Made by a program: the position numbers and the translations under genes. Positions 24,330-34,091 of a stretch of DNA of 64,000 bases are shown here, piece after piece. Each line of letters begins with the position of its first letter. Within the stretch, counting starts at the first letter, position 1. The notes beneath the pieces were generated by a model that was not told the origin of the DNA, did no database searches, and saw nothing but the letters and a program-made list of their open reading frames with translations. The stretch comes from UBA6623 sp965226435 (lineage in GTDB: Bacteria; Acidobacteriota; Terriglobia; Bryobacterales; UBA6623). Where the stretch lies: NCBI GenBank assembly GCA_965226435.1, contig CBDDCY010000008.1, positions 434,001 to 498,000 of the forward strand, given 5' to 3'.

Positions 24330-25286
24330 TCACGACATCCCACACGCTCGTTCCAGCACCGCCATGCGAACCGCCACGCCGTTTTCCACCTGATTGAGAA
24401 TCACCGAACGCGGAAAGTCGGCGACTTCCGACGACAGCTCGCGGCCGCGATTAATCGGTCCCGGGTGCATCACGATAGCGTCGGGCTTGGCGTGTTTCAG
24501 ATGTTCGATCCCCAATCCGTAAAATTGAAAGTACTCGTTTTTGGGGAACGGCAGCATATTCTGCCGTTCGAGCTGCACGCGCAGCATCATGATCACATCG
24601 GCGTCCGTCACCGCCTCGTCGATGCTGTGAGTCAGGCGAATGCCCGGCGCCAGGTGCACCAAGTTGCCGGGCAACATCGTCGCCGGGCCGCACAGCACCA
24701 GATCCACGCCGAACTTCGTCAGCAAGTGGGCGTTCGAACGCGCCACGCGGCTGTGGGCGATATCCCCAATAATGGCGACCCGCAACCCTTCGAGCGAGGA
24801 CCGGTTGTCGAGAATCGTGAGAGCGTCGAGCAGCGCTTGCGTGGGATGTTCGTGGCGGCCGTCGCCGGCGTTGACAATCGGAGTCGAGAGGAATCGCGAC
24901 AGGAAATGCGGCGCGCCCGACGCGGCGTGGCGCATCACGATCACGTCGGGACGCATCGCCGACAACGTATTGAGCGTGTCAACCAGCGATTCACCTTTTG
25001 ACATGCTCGACCCTTGCGCGGAGATCGAAATCGCGTCGGCCCCCATGCGCTTCGCCGCGATCTCAAAGCTGGCTCGGGTGCGCGTCGAAGACTCGAAAAA
25101 CAGGTTGACGATCGTTTTACCGCGCAACGTGTCGAGCTTCTTGACCGCTTCCGATTGCATCGGCTGGTGGTGACGCCCTCGCGCCAGCAACCGCTCGATG
25201 TCTTCACGGGCCAGGTCTTCGATGCCGAGCAAGCTTCGCCGCGCCAATTCGGCGGGTGCGGCGGAGGCTGGAGGAGAGAGTGCCAT
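24330..25286 (-). CDS. pyrB: Aspartate carbamoyltransferase catalytic subunit
   Basis: 318 residues. Joins carbamoyl phosphate and aspartate, the first committed step of pyrimidine synthesis. The carbamoyl-phosphate site FFESSTRTRASFE lies near residues 63-75, with SKGES, HEHPTQALLDA, and the C-terminal aspartate site HPGPINRG. No regulatory chain (PyrI) is present, so it is likely the dihydroorotase-associating or stand-alone trimer class. It lies 73 bp after pyrR and 52 bp before pyrC. Confidence 0.97.
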   Translation of the reverse strand: MALSPPASAAPAELARRSLLGIEDLAREDIERLLARGRHHQPMQSEAVKKLDTLRGKTIVNLFFESSTRTRASFEIAAKRMGADAISISAQGSSMSKGESLVDTLNTLSAMRPDVIVMRHAASGAPHFLSRFLSTPIVNAGDGRHEHPTQALLDALTILDNRSSLEGLRVAIIGDIAHSRVARSNAHLLTKFGVDLVLCGPATMLPGNLVHLAPGIRLTHSIDEAVTDADVIMMLRVQLERQNMLPFPKNEYFQFYGLGIEHLKHAKPDAIVMHPGPINRGRELSSEVADFPRSVILNQVENGVAVRMAVLERACGMS

Positions 25287-25359
25287 CGGATGTCGTTCTT
25301 GGTGCCGGAGCCGGGCAGACCCTCGCGGGACAGCTCGCTCAAAGCCGCGTCCGGGTTCT

Positions 25360-25911
25360 TCAATCCACTTTTTCCACTAAAAGGACGCGCTCTTCGCCGT
25401 CCACCGGTTCGAGCTTCACTTCGATGATCTCGGAATCCGTTGTCTCCACCTGCCTGCCCACGAAACGCGCCTCGATGGGGAGTTCTCGATGCCCTCGGTC
25501 GATCAGCGTGCAGAGCTGAATCGTCCTCGGATTTTCCTTCCCCAGCAAGGCGTCGAGCGCGGTCCGCGTCGTTCGGCCCGTGTAGAGCACGTCATCGACA
25601 AGAATGACGTCCATACCGTCGGTTGAGAAAGGGATTCGCGCGCCGCTGACCACCGGATGATCGGCGACCGTCGAGAGATCGTCGTTGTAGAGTTTGATTG
25701 CAAGGCTGCCGCGCGGGATCTCGTGGTTCTCCAATTGGCTGATCTTGGCCGCCAGCCGTTCGCCCAGCACCGCTCCCCGCCGGTGAATGCCCACCACCGC
25801 CAGCCGCTCGACGGCGTCGTTCTTGTCTATCACTTCATGGGCCAAACGCACCAGCGTGCGATCGATTTCCGAGCCCGTCATCAACTGTGCTTTCGTCTGG
25901 ATGGTAGGCAT
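25360..25911 (-). CDS. pyrR: Bifunctional pyr operon regulator / uracil phosphoribosyltransferase
   Basis: 183 residues from ATG 25911. The PRPP motif VILVDDVLYTGRTTR lies near residue 100, and VVGIHRRGAVLGERLA forms the flexible-loop start typical of PyrR. PyrR binds pyr mRNA in response to UMP/UTP and controls attenuation or translation; it also has UPRT activity. The leader upstream carries a candidate PyrR-binding loop. The longer frame to 26022 would include the leader and is unlikely. First gene of the pyr run. Confidence 0.94.
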   Translation of the reverse strand: MPTIQTKAQLMTGSEIDRTLVRLAHEVIDKNDAVERLAVVGIHRRGAVLGERLAAKISQLENHEIPRGSLAIKLYNDDLSTVADHPVVSGARIPFSTDGMDVILVDDVLYTGRTTRTALDALLGKENPRTIQLCTLIDRGHRELPIEARFVGRQVETTDSEIIEVKLEPVDGEERVLLVEKVD

Positions 25912-25951
25912 GGGCGAGCCGAAGCCATCAAGATACCACACCCTCGATTCG

Positions 25952-25966
25952 AGCCCCCGCGGGACT
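25952..25966 (-). promoter_or_regulatory. Candidate PyrR-binding RNA loop
   Basis: On the coding strand AGTCCCGCGGGGGCT lies 40 bases before the pyrR ATG. It matches the PyrR loop consensus (ARUCCNGNGAGGYU) if one extra G and one A-to-G difference are allowed. A surrounding stem is not obvious. Position and context support it; the match alone is weak. Confidence 0.3.
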
Positions 25967-26164
25967 GGGCGAGCAACCCGCCGGCCTCGCGACGGTGTCG
26001 CGACGGTGGAAGTGGCAGTCACATGATGTTCACACGCCAGTCATGCGGGCGCGCCCAGACGTCCGCTTGAAGCACGCCGCGGAAGGTTTCAGTATTCTCC
26101 ATGGATCTTGCCCCCCATGAAACGCCCCGCTGCCTTCCCCAGAACTTCCTGATATCAGTTCACT

Positions 26165-26239
26165 TATAATAGCCCCGGCTTAGTGAATTAGTATAAGTAT
26201 AACTAATGTTTTAAGCGCCTTAGTTCCGCTTGCTATAAT
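26165..26239 (+). promoter_or_regulatory. A+T-rich promoter region of gltB
   Basis: Two perfect TATAAT hexamers, at 26165-26170 and 26234-26239, lie in an unusually A+T-rich patch 155-230 bases before gltB. Between them is a dyad TTAGT-N9-ACTAA (26188-26206) that could bind a regulator. The rest of the 25912-26394 gap shows no gene. The ~155-base leader from the second hexamer may carry further control, but I see no known riboswitch. Confidence 0.5.
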
Positions 26240-26394
26240 ACTCTCGCGGGTGTTATCCTGACACGAACCTGAGAGCGAATCCCGTCCTTCTGTCCGCGGA
26301 CACGCTCCCATCTTGGTCTTCTGACGGGAAGGTTTCCTCCGGCCCGGCATGCCGGAAGGGTGACAACCGTTCGCCTCAAGAGCAGCTACATCTT

Positions 26395-29300
26395 ATGTTG
26401 AACTACGGTTTACCACCGAAGCAGGGCCTCTACGACCCTGAACACGAGCACGACGCGTGCGGCATCGGCTTTGTGGCCGATATCAAGGGCCGCCGGTCGC
26501 ACGATATTGTCCAAAAGGGCCTTGAGGTTCTCGTCAACCTCACCCACCGCGGCGCCTGTGGCTGTGACCCCGAAACCGGTGACGGCGCGGGACTGCTGTT
26601 GCAGATGCCGCATACTTTCTTCGAACGCGAGTGTGACTCGTTGGGGATCGCTCTGCCCGCCGAGGGACAGTATGGTGTCGGGCAACTGTTTTTCTCGGCC
26701 GACGAAAACGACCATCCGGTGGTCAAGGGCATGGTCGAGCGCGTGGTTGCCGAGGAAGGCGAAACCGTGCTGGGGTGGCGGGTCGTGCCGACCCGCTCCG
26801 ACGCCATCGGCTGGCTGGCGCGGGAGTCCGAGCCGGCCGTCGAACAGGTCTTCATTGGGCGAGGGGAAGCCTCGAAAGACATCGACGGCGACGCCTGGGA
26901 ACGCAAGCTCTACGTCATCGCCAAGCGCACGGAATCGGAAGCACGAAAGCTCAAGCTGCCGCGCTACTACCCTTGCTCGATGTCGGCGCGGACCATCTGC
27001 TACAAAGGCTTGCTGATCGCCCCGCAGATCCCGAACTATTTTGTCGATCTCGGCGACGATCTTTTCCGCTCCGCGATCGCGTTGGTCCATCAACGTTTTT
27101 CGACCAACACGTTCCCGACCTGGGAGCGCGCGCAGCCGTTTCGCTACCTGGCGCACAACGGTGAAATCAACACCCTGCGCGGCAACATCAACTGGATGAG
27201 TTCGCGCGAGGCCACCTTCTCATCGCCGCTCTACGGAGACGACATCAAGAAGCTGCTGCCGATCATCGACGAGACCGGCAGCGACTCGGCGATGATCGAC
27301 AACGCTCTCGAGTTGCTCATCAAGGGCGGGCGCGAATCCCCGCACGCGATGATGATGCTGATTCCCGAGGCCTGGAGTTCCCATGAACACATGGAGGGCT
27401 ACAAGAAAGCCTTCTACGAGTACCACGCCACGATGATGGAGCCCTGGGACGGCCCGGCGTCGATTGTCTTCAGCGACGGACGCTATGTCGGCGGCGTACT
27501 CGACCGCAACGGTCTCAGGCCGTCGCGCTACTACGTCACTCACGACGACATTGTGGTGATGGGCTCGGAAGCCGGCGTGCTGCAATTCGCCCCCGAGAAC
27601 ATCCGCTACAAAGGACGCCTGCAGCCGGGCCGCATGTTCCTAGTTGATACCGGCGAAGGCCGCATCGTCGAGGACGAGGAAATCAAGAAGACCTATTCGA
27701 CCAGAAGACCCTACGGGGAATGGCTCGATGCACAATTGATTCAGGCCAAGGACCTGCCGGAACCGGCCGAGGTTCACGGCACGAACTTCGACACGCTGCT
27801 CGGACGTCAGCGCATGTTCGGCTACACCATGGAAGACCAGCGTATTCTGCTCGGTCCCATGGCCGCCGTTGGCCAAGAACCCATTGGTTCGATGGGCATC
27901 GATACGCCGCTGGCCTGCCTGTCGGATCGCCCGCAGTTGCTGTTCAGCTATTTCAAGCAACTGTTCGCGCAGGTGACCAATCCCGCGATCGATCCGATCC
28001 GCGAACAGTTGGTGATGTCGACCATCACCTACATCGGCCCGCAGGGCAACCTGCTCGACGAAACACCCGAGCACGCACATCTGCTGCGGGTGGATTTGCC
28101 CGTGCTGACCAATCGCGAGTTGGAAAAGCTGCGCGGGGTCGGCGAGCCGGGGTCGATCGAGTACGGCGCGGGCAACGGGGCTTCGGGCAAGGCGGGCAAG
28201 ATTCGCTTCGGCGCGAAGACGCTGCCGACGCTGTTTGATCCCGCGAGCGGCGGCGAGGGTTTGGAGAAGGCTCTCGACGAGCTTTGCTCCAAGGCCGAGG
28301 CAGCGGCCAACAGCGGTTACAGCGTTCTGATTCTCTCCGACCGCGGCGCGGGCGGCGACCTGGCGCCGATGCCGAGTCTGCTGGCTCTGGCGGCGGTGCA
28401 TCATCATTTGATCCGCGTCGCGGTGCGAGGTAAGGTGGGGCTGATTGTGGAGTCGGGCGAGCCTCGCGAGGTGATGCACTTCTGTCTACTGATCGGCTAC
28501 GGGGCCAACGCGATCAACCCCTATCTTGCGTTTGAAACGCTCGAAGGCATGCATCGCGACGGTGCTCTCGCCGAGGGGCTGGATCTCGAAAAAGCGGTTG
28601 TGAACTACATCTTCGCCATCAAGAAGGGCGTGCTCAAAGTCATGTCCAAGATGGGCATCTCGACGGTGCAGAGCTACCACGGCGCGCAGATTTTCGAGGC
28701 CGTCGGCCTCAACAGCAACGTCGTCGAGCGGTATTTCACCGGCACGGCTTCCCAGATCGAGGGTGTCGGACTTGACGTCATTGCCGAGGAAACCGCCAAG
28801 CGTCACGAGTTCGCCTATCACCCGGTGACCGACGCGGTAAACGAGCTCGATGTCGGCGGCGCGTATCAGTTTCGTATGCGCGGTGAACAGCACCTGCTCA
28901 ACCCGACGACGGTTTCCAAGCTACAGCACGCCGTTCAACAGCAAAGCTTCAAGACCTTCCAGGAGTTCTCCTCCACGATCAACGATATGAATAAGACCCT
29001 GTGCACGCTGCGGGGTCTGTTCGAGTTCAAGAAATCCGACGCCCCGGTTCCGATCGAGGAGGTCGAGCCGGCCACGGATATCGTCAAGCGTTTCTGCACC
29101 GGTGCGATGTCATTCGGCTCGATCAGCACCGAGGCGCACGAAACTCTGGCGATCGCGATGAACCGCATCGGCGGCCGCAGCAATACCGGCGAAGGCGGCG
29201 AGGACGAACGTCGCTTCGCCCGCGACGCGGACGGCGACTGGCGCCGCAGCGCGATCAAGCAAGTCGCCTCGGGGCGCTTCGGCGTCACGTCGAACTACCT

Positions 29301-30984
29301 GGTCAACGCCGACGAGTTGCAGATCAAAATCGCGCAGGGCGCCAAGCCCGGCGAGGGCGGCCAGCTACCCGGCCACAAGGTGGACCAGACCATTGCCCGG
29401 TTACGTCACTCGACGCCCGGCGTGGGGCTGATTTCGCCGCCGCCGCACCATGACATTTACTCCATCGAAGATCTGGCGCAGTTGATTTTCGACTTGAAAA
29501 ACGGCAACAAGAACGCCAATGTCTCGGTGAAGCTGGTGTCGGAGGTGGGCGTCGGCACCGTCGCCGCCGGCGTTTCAAAAGGCCACGCCGACCTGGTGCT
29601 CATCAGCGGCCACGACGGCGGTACGGGGGCTTCTCCGGTCAGCTCGATTCGTCACGCCGGAACGCCTTGGGAATTGGGGCTTTCCGAAACCCAACAGGTC
29701 CTCGTGATGAACGACCTGCGCAGCCGCATCACCGTGCAAGTCGACGGCAAACTGATGACCGGCCGCGATGTCGCCATCGGGGCGCTGCTCGGGGCCGAGG
29801 AGTTCGGCTTCTCGACGATGCCGCTGATTTCGCTGGGCTGCATCATGATGCGCAAGTGTCACTTGAATACCTGCCCGGTCGGGATCGCGACGCAAGATCC
29901 CGAGCTGCGCAAGAAGTTCGAGGGGCAGCCGGAAAGCGTCATCAACTTCTTCTTCTTCATCGCCGAGGAATTGCGGCAAATCATGGCCGAGCTGGGTTTC
30001 CGCAAGATCACCGACATGGTTGGCCGCGTCGACATGCTCGACACGAAGAAGGCCGTCAACCACTGGAAAGCCAAGGGGCTCGATTTCAGCAGAGTCTTCT
30101 TTGACCCGCCGGTGGACAAGAGCGTTGGCCGCCACCGCACCAAGGGTCAGGATCACGGCCTGGAAGTGCAGCTCGACAATCGTTTGATCGAGCAGGCCGC
30201 GCCGGCGCTGGAAAGCGGAAAGCGCGTCGAAATCGAAACCGACATCGTCAATATCAACCGCACCGTCGGCGGGATGCTGAGCGCCGAGGTTTCGCGACGA
30301 TACGGCTCGAAAGGCCTTCCCGACGACACGATCAACATCAAGCTGAGAGGCTCGGCCGGCCAGAGCTTCGGTTGCTGGGGCGCCAAGGGCCTTTCGATGA
30401 CACTCGAAGGCGACGCCAACGATTACTTCGCCAAGGGACTGTCGGGCGCGCGGCTGGTCGTCTATCCGCCAAAGGGTTCGAGCTTCGTCTTCGAGGAGAA
30501 CATCATCATCGGCAACGTGTCGTTTTACGGGGCGACGTCGGGCGAGGCCTACGTCAACGGCATGGCGGGTGAGCGTTTCTGCATTCGCAACAGCGGCGCG
30601 ACGATTGTCGTCGAAGGCGTGGGCGACCACGGTTGCGAATACATGACAAACGGACGCGCGATCATCCTCGGCGCGGCGGGACGCAACTTCGGCGCGGGCA
30701 TGAGCGGCGGTTTCGCGTTCATCCTCGACGAGGCGGGCGAGTTCGGCGAGAAGTCGGCCAACCATACGATGATCGATTTGGAACCGTTCGACGATCCCGC
30801 CGACATGGCGTTCGTCAAGGAGCAAATCGAACGGCACGTTGTCTACACCAACAGCCCGAAAGGCCGTTGGATACTCGACAACTGGGAGAAGATGCTGCCG
30901 AAATTCATCAAGGTCTTCCCCAAGGAATTGAAGAAAGCGCTAAGCGACCGCATGAGCGCCGAAAAGGCGCTGGTCTCGGCTTAG
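26395..30984 (+). CDS. gltB: Glutamate synthase large subunit
   Basis: 1529 residues, full length. With GltD it makes two glutamates from glutamine and 2-oxoglutarate. The N-terminal amidotransferase nucleophile is Cys22 (HDACGIGF), so a 21-residue propeptide is expected. The central domain and FMN domain follow (SNTGEGGED, and PPPHHDIYSIEDLAQLI near 1020). The 3Fe-4S cluster motif is CIMMRKCHLNTCPVGI near 1155. The C-terminal GXGXG repeat domain (GNVSFYGATSGEAYVNG) is complete. gltD lies 298 bp downstream, an unusually long gap filled by a hairpin-rich repeat. Confidence 0.98.
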   Translation: MLNYGLPPKQGLYDPEHEHDACGIGFVADIKGRRSHDIVQKGLEVLVNLTHRGACGCDPETGDGAGLLLQMPHTFFERECDSLGIALPAEGQYGVGQLFFSADENDHPVVKGMVERVVAEEGETVLGWRVVPTRSDAIGWLARESEPAVEQVFIGRGEASKDIDGDAWERKLYVIAKRTESEARKLKLPRYYPCSMSARTICYKGLLIAPQIPNYFVDLGDDLFRSAIALVHQRFSTNTFPTWERAQPFRYLAHNGEINTLRGNINWMSSREATFSSPLYGDDIKKLLPIIDETGSDSAMIDNALELLIKGGRESPHAMMMLIPEAWSSHEHMEGYKKAFYEYHATMMEPWDGPASIVFSDGRYVGGVLDRNGLRPSRYYVTHDDIVVMGSEAGVLQFAPENIRYKGRLQPGRMFLVDTGEGRIVEDEEIKKTYSTRRPYGEWLDAQLIQAKDLPEPAEVHGTNFDTLLGRQRMFGYTMEDQRILLGPMAAVGQEPIGSMGIDTPLACLSDRPQLLFSYFKQLFAQVTNPAIDPIREQLVMSTITYIGPQGNLLDETPEHAHLLRVDLPVLTNRELEKLRGVGEPGSIEYGAGNGASGKAGKIRFGAKTLPTLFDPASGGEGLEKALDELCSKAEAAANSGYSVLILSDRGAGGDLAPMPSLLALAAVHHHLIRVAVRGKVGLIVESGEPREVMHFCLLIGYGANAINPYLAFETLEGMHRDGALAEGLDLEKAVVNYIFAIKKGVLKVMSKMGISTVQSYHGAQIFEAVGLNSNVVERYFTGTASQIEGVGLDVIAEETAKRHEFAYHPVTDAVNELDVGGAYQFRMRGEQHLLNPTTVSKLQHAVQQQSFKTFQEFSSTINDMNKTLCTLRGLFEFKKSDAPVPIEEVEPATDIVKRFCTGAMSFGSISTEAHETLAIAMNRIGGRSNTGEGGEDERRFARDADGDWRRSAIKQVASGRFGVTSNYLVNADELQIKIAQGAKPGEGGQLPGHKVDQTIARLRHSTPGVGLISPPPHHDIYSIEDLAQLIFDLKNGNKNANVSVKLVSEVGVGTVAAGVSKGHADLVLISGHDGGTGASPVSSIRHAGTPWELGLSETQQVLVMNDLRSRITVQVDGKLMTGRDVAIGALLGAEEFGFSTMPLISLGCIMMRKCHLNTCPVGIATQDPELRKKFEGQPESVINFFFFIAEELRQIMAELGFRKITDMVGRVDMLDTKKAVNHWKAKGLDFSRVFFDPPVDKSVGRHRTKGQDHGLEVQLDNRLIEQAAPALESGKRVEIETDIVNINRTVGGMLSAEVSRRYGSKGLPDDTINIKLRGSAGQSFGCWGAKGLSMTLEGDANDYFAKGLSGARLVVYPPKGSSFVFEENIIIGNVSFYGATSGEAYVNGMAGERFCIRNSGATIVVEGVGDHGCEYMTNGRAIILGAAGRNFGAGMSGGFAFILDEAGEFGEKSANHTMIDLEPFDDPADMAFVKEQIERHVVYTNSPKGRWILDNWEKMLPKFIKVFPKELKKALSDRMSAEKALVSA

Positions 30985-31024
30985 GCATTCGAGCGCGCGC
31001 GCCGAGCTTGCGCCCTAGCGAAGC

Positions 31025-31149
31025 CGCCCGTGGTTGAGCGGGCGCGGTGACGGATTTGAGCCGCGAAGCGGCGGCCGGAATATAGCCCAGGGTGAAGCCG
31101 AAGGCGAAACCCTGGGTAGGGAAGCAAAGAGGTTGAGCCCTGAAAGGGC
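31025..31149. repeat. Hairpin-rich intergenic element between gltB and gltD
   Basis: Four palindromes in ~125 bp: CGCCCG/CGGGCG (31025-31044), GCCGC-GAA-GCGGC (31060-31072), CCCAGGGT/ACCCTGGG (31086-31116, with an inner GCC-GAA-GGC) and GCCCT-GAA-AGGGC (31137-31149). The GAA loops read TTC on the other strand, like the element at 56234. Looks like a dispersed palindromic repeat and could attenuate or stabilise the glt mRNA. Confidence 0.6.
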
Positions 31150-31282
31150 GGCAGGAACGCATCTTTGCATGGCGGTCTTACCAACGCGCGGATTCAAAGA
31201 ATCACGCCCCCCATTTTTCCGGCTCGACTCGGCCGGCCGCGAGAGTTGGACCATGACGCTTTAGAAAGACTGTTTCGATCGC

Positions 31283-32749
31283 ATGGGTAAAACAACAGGA
31301 TTCATGGAATACGAACGTCAAGCCCCCGAGGGGCGCGACGTACTTGTTCGTATCAAGGACTACAAAGAAGTCTATGAACCAATGGCCGAGCCGGATCTCA
31401 AGGATCAGGGCGCGCGCTGCATGGATTGCGGCATTCCCTTCTGCCACACCGGCTGCCCGTTAAACAACATCATTCCCGACTTCAACGACCTGGTCTATCG
31501 CGGCCGTTGGAAAGACGCCCTGCGCGAGCTGCACTCGACCAACAACTTCCCCGAGTTCACCGGGCGCATCTGTCCGGCGCCGTGCGAAGAGGCCTGCGTG
31601 CTCGGCATCAACGAAGACCCCGTGTCGATCAAAGCCATCGAGAAGTCGATCGTCGACCGCGGTTGGGAAGAAGGCTGGATCGTTCCCGAGCCCCCGGCAA
31701 AGCGCACCGGCAAGAAAGTCGCCGTGATCGGCGCGGGGCCGGCGGGCCTTGCGGCTTCGCAGCAGTTGAACCGCGCCGGCCACCTGGTGACGGCCTTTGA
31801 GAAGAATGAAGTCCCCGGCGGTCTGATGGTCCTCGGGATTCCCGACTTCAAGATGGAAAAGCACCTCGTCGTCCGCCGCGTCGAGCAGATGGAAGCCGAG
31901 GGCATCACCTTCAAGTGCGGGGTCCATGTCGGCGTCGACGTCAGGGGCAAGGAGTTGTTGGACGAGTTCGACGCCGTTGTGATCACGACCGGCGCCGAGA
32001 ACCCGCGCGATCTCGACATCCCCGGCCGCGATCTCGAGGGCATCTATTACGCGATGCAGTTTCTGCCGCAACAGAACCGCCGCGTGGGCGGCCGTCCGGT
32101 CAACCCCGATTTCGACATCACCGCCGAAGGCAAGCACGTGATCATCATCGGCGGCGGTGATACGGGCGCCGACTGCCTGGGAACAACACGACGCCAAGGC
32201 GCGAAGTCGATTCGGCAATTCGAGTTACTGCCCAAGCCCCCAATGACCCGCGACGAGCCGGGAGCCTTCGCCTGGCCGCTGTGGCCTTTCACCTTCAGGG
32301 CCGAAAGCTCGCACGCCGAGGGCGATGTGCGCGAATGGGCCGTCAACACCAAGGAATTTCTCGGCGACGAGAATGGCCATGTCACGACGCTGCGGGGCGT
32401 CGAACTCGCATGGCCCGACGTGGATCCGGAAACCAACCGCCGCCCCTTTAAGTTCGAGGACAAGCCAGGATCGGAATTCGCGGTCCCCGCCGACCTCGTG
32501 CTGCTGGCGATGGGCTTCCTGGGCCCGGTTCACAACGGCCTGGTCGACGGGCTGGAACTCGAAAAGGATCCGCGCGGCAACATCAAGGCGACGTTCGAAG
32601 AATTCCAAACCTCGAACGAAAAGGTCTTCGCCGCCGGCGACGCCCGCCGCGGCCAATCCCTTGTCGTCTGGGCCCTAGCGGAAGGACGCAAAGCCGCCCA
32701 CGCCGTCGACACCTACCTGATGGGCAAGAGCGACCTGCCGAAGTGCTGA
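31283..32749 (+). CDS. gltD: Glutamate synthase small subunit
   Basis: 488 residues. It supplies electrons from NADPH through FAD and two 4Fe-4S clusters to GltB. The N-terminal ferredoxin-like domain has CMDCGIPFCHTGCPL and ICPAPCEEACVLGI. The FAD site is VAVIGAGPAGLAAS near 148, the NADPH site VIIIGGGDTGADC near 288, and AAGDARRGQSLVVWA near the C-terminus closes the FAD site. Length and motifs are normal. Transcribed in the same direction as gltB, probably from the same unit. Convergent with the mercury operon. Confidence 0.98.
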   Translation: MGKTTGFMEYERQAPEGRDVLVRIKDYKEVYEPMAEPDLKDQGARCMDCGIPFCHTGCPLNNIIPDFNDLVYRGRWKDALRELHSTNNFPEFTGRICPAPCEEACVLGINEDPVSIKAIEKSIVDRGWEEGWIVPEPPAKRTGKKVAVIGAGPAGLAASQQLNRAGHLVTAFEKNEVPGGLMVLGIPDFKMEKHLVVRRVEQMEAEGITFKCGVHVGVDVRGKELLDEFDAVVITTGAENPRDLDIPGRDLEGIYYAMQFLPQQNRRVGGRPVNPDFDITAEGKHVIIIGGGDTGADCLGTTRRQGAKSIRQFELLPKPPMTRDEPGAFAWPLWPFTFRAESSHAEGDVREWAVNTKEFLGDENGHVTTLRGVELAWPDVDPETNRRPFKFEDKPGSEFAVPADLVLLAMGFLGPVHNGLVDGLELEKDPRGNIKATFEEFQTSNEKVFAAGDARRGQSLVVWALAEGRKAAHAVDTYLMGKSDLPKC

Positions 32750-32844
32750 ACGAACAGCCACGGAAAGCCGGCCAACTGATCGCCGTTGTCGCACCCGAAT
32801 TCGGTTGGCGGCTGAGTTCCTCACGGTTGTCCTCCTGGAAACGG

Positions 32845-33117
32845 TTAACCGCCCAACGGCACTCCGACGCCGGCGGCGCGAAGGCCCGCTCGGTCGGGTC
32901 CCGAGCCCACACAGCACTGCGCGAGCCGCCCGTCAATGACGACCGCGGGTATAGCGCGGATACCGTAATCTTTGGCTCTCGCGGCAACTGGCTGCTCTTG
33001 TATGTTGAGGACCTCAACATCACAGGATGGGCAAGCGATGGCGTTTACGAGGGCGACGGTGTCCTCACATAGTGGGCAACCGGCGCTGAAAATTTCGATC
33101 TTGCGTTTGGTGTTCAT
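32845..33117 (-). CDS. Thioredoxin/glutaredoxin-fold protein of the mer operon
   Basis: 90 residues. FSAGCPLCEDT (Cys14, Cys17) is a thioredoxin-type CxxC near the N-terminus, followed by IACPSCDVEVLN (a second CxxC) and AIPAVVIDGRLAQCC. The IPAVVIDG segment is the cis-Pro loop of the fold. Small proteins like this occur at the ends of mer operons and are suspected to pass Hg(II) or reduce thiols; no activity is established. Twelve bases after the preceding gene. Confidence 0.75.
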   Translation of the reverse strand: MNTKRKIEIFSAGCPLCEDTVALVNAIACPSCDVEVLNIQEQPVAARAKDYGIRAIPAVVIDGRLAQCCVGSGPDRAGLRAAGVGVPLGG

Positions 33118-33128
33118 AATCGTAGCTC

Positions 33129-33455
33129 CTAAAGTTTGGTTTGCGAAGCGGTATCGCGGAGAGATTGACGAATGCGCCCGACCGACGGCGAGCCGGCTTG
33201 GGCGCCGTTGTCAAGGTATATGCGGCACGCGAAAGCGTAACCTTGTTTCTCCGCGTCGGCTCCTTCGATGTCAATGCCGTTGAGCCGAATAGTGGGCGAA
33301 CCTAGAAAACGTTTGGCTTGTGCGTCTTCAGGGGACTCAACTCGAATCATGGCAACCTGTTCCGACAAGTGTTCGAGACGCAGGGCTTCCTTGAGATTGT
33401 CGAGCGCCCGATGATAAGAGGGGCACTCGTCGAAGTAGTAGAGTTCAGCCATCAT
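33129..33455 (-). CDS. Thioredoxin-fold protein (mer-operon type)
   Basis: About 108 residues from ATG 33455 (MMAELYYFDECPSYHRA). YYFDECPSY is a thioredoxin-like active site reduced to one Cys; RFLGSPTIRLNGIDIEG is the cis-Pro strand; YAFACRIY contributes another Cys. Relatives with CPxC or selenocysteine at this site are known to me from other mer operons, but this copy has neither. The longer frame to 33497 overlaps the MerTP gene and is not needed. Role in metal handling is inferred from context. Confidence 0.7.
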   Translation of the reverse strand: MMAELYYFDECPSYHRALDNLKEALRLEHLSEQVAMIRVESPEDAQAKRFLGSPTIRLNGIDIEGADAEKQGYAFACRIYLDNGAQAGSPSVGRIRQSLRDTASQTKL

Positions 33456-33474
33456 TGGACGGTCTCCCGGGAAA

Positions 33475-34080
33475 TCAGGGCCTGGGTCTAGCTGCAAACT
33501 CCAGGTCCCGTACTGCCTCTATTAGTTGGTCAACCGAGATACGTGAGGCGTCGTACTGCACGTGAGCGGTTTTTTTGTCAAAGTTCACCTTGGCAAAGGT
33601 GACGCCCGGCTTCTGCTCCACCGCGGCTTGCACCGACACCGCGCAGCCGGCACAGGTCATTCCTTCAAGATCGAGGAACGCTTCAGAGACCTCGCCAAGT
33701 GAAGCGGTTGCAGCCGGTTCTTTCGAAGAAGCGCTGTATGCCCCGGCCCAAAACACATCGGAATAATGAGGGAAGGCGGCCAAGGGAACCACCACGGCCG
33801 CGGCGAGCCAGAGGAGAAGCTTTTGGGTCTTCTTCGGAGGCACGACGACACACAATCCATCAACACACTGCTCAACAGGGGGCTTGCGGTAGATCAGGTA
33901 GAAACCCGCCGCCAAGAGGGATACGGCAACCATCAGGAGGTAGGGTCGCAGGCCTTCGAAAAACGTGGCGGCTCCAAATGTGCTCAAGCCGATTCCAACA
34001 GCGACCAGAGGCCCGATACAGCACAGCGACGCAAGGCCGGCCACGAGCACGGATGCGGTCGTGAGAGCTTTGTTCATCAT
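33475..34080 (-). CDS. Mercuric transport fusion protein MerTP
   Basis: About 201 residues. N-terminal three-helix MerT-like membrane part with the vicinal SLCCIGPL pair in the first helix and EQCVDGLC in the loop after the second helix; a third helix follows. The C-terminal ~70 residues are a heavy-metal-associated domain with GMTCAGC, as in MerP. It would carry Hg(II) across the inner membrane and hand it to a cytosolic acceptor. Start at ATG 34080, preceded by AAGGGAG; a GTG at 34095 overlapping the merR stop is the alternative. Confidence 0.88.
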   Translation of the reverse strand: MMNKALTTASVLVAGLASLCCIGPLVAVGIGLSTFGAATFFEGLRPYLLMVAVSLLAAGFYLIYRKPPVEQCVDGLCVVVPPKKTQKLLLWLAAAVVVPLAAFPHYSDVFWAGAYSASSKEPAATASLGEVSEAFLDLEGMTCAGCAVSVQAAVEQKPGVTFAKVNFDKKTAHVQYDASRISVDQLIEAVRDLEFAARPRP

Positions 34081-34091
34081 TGTTTCTCCCT

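Noticed and set aside
26240..26394. Known riboswitch class in the gltB leader
   Set aside because: No conserved core of a glutamine, glycine or other known riboswitch could be recognised by eye.
29575..30837. 420-residue minus frame inside gltB
   Set aside because: Antisense to the gltB C-terminal domain; no independent motifs or start context.
31025..31149. CRISPR array between gltB and gltD
   Set aside because: The palindromes differ from one another and there are no regular repeats with unique spacers.
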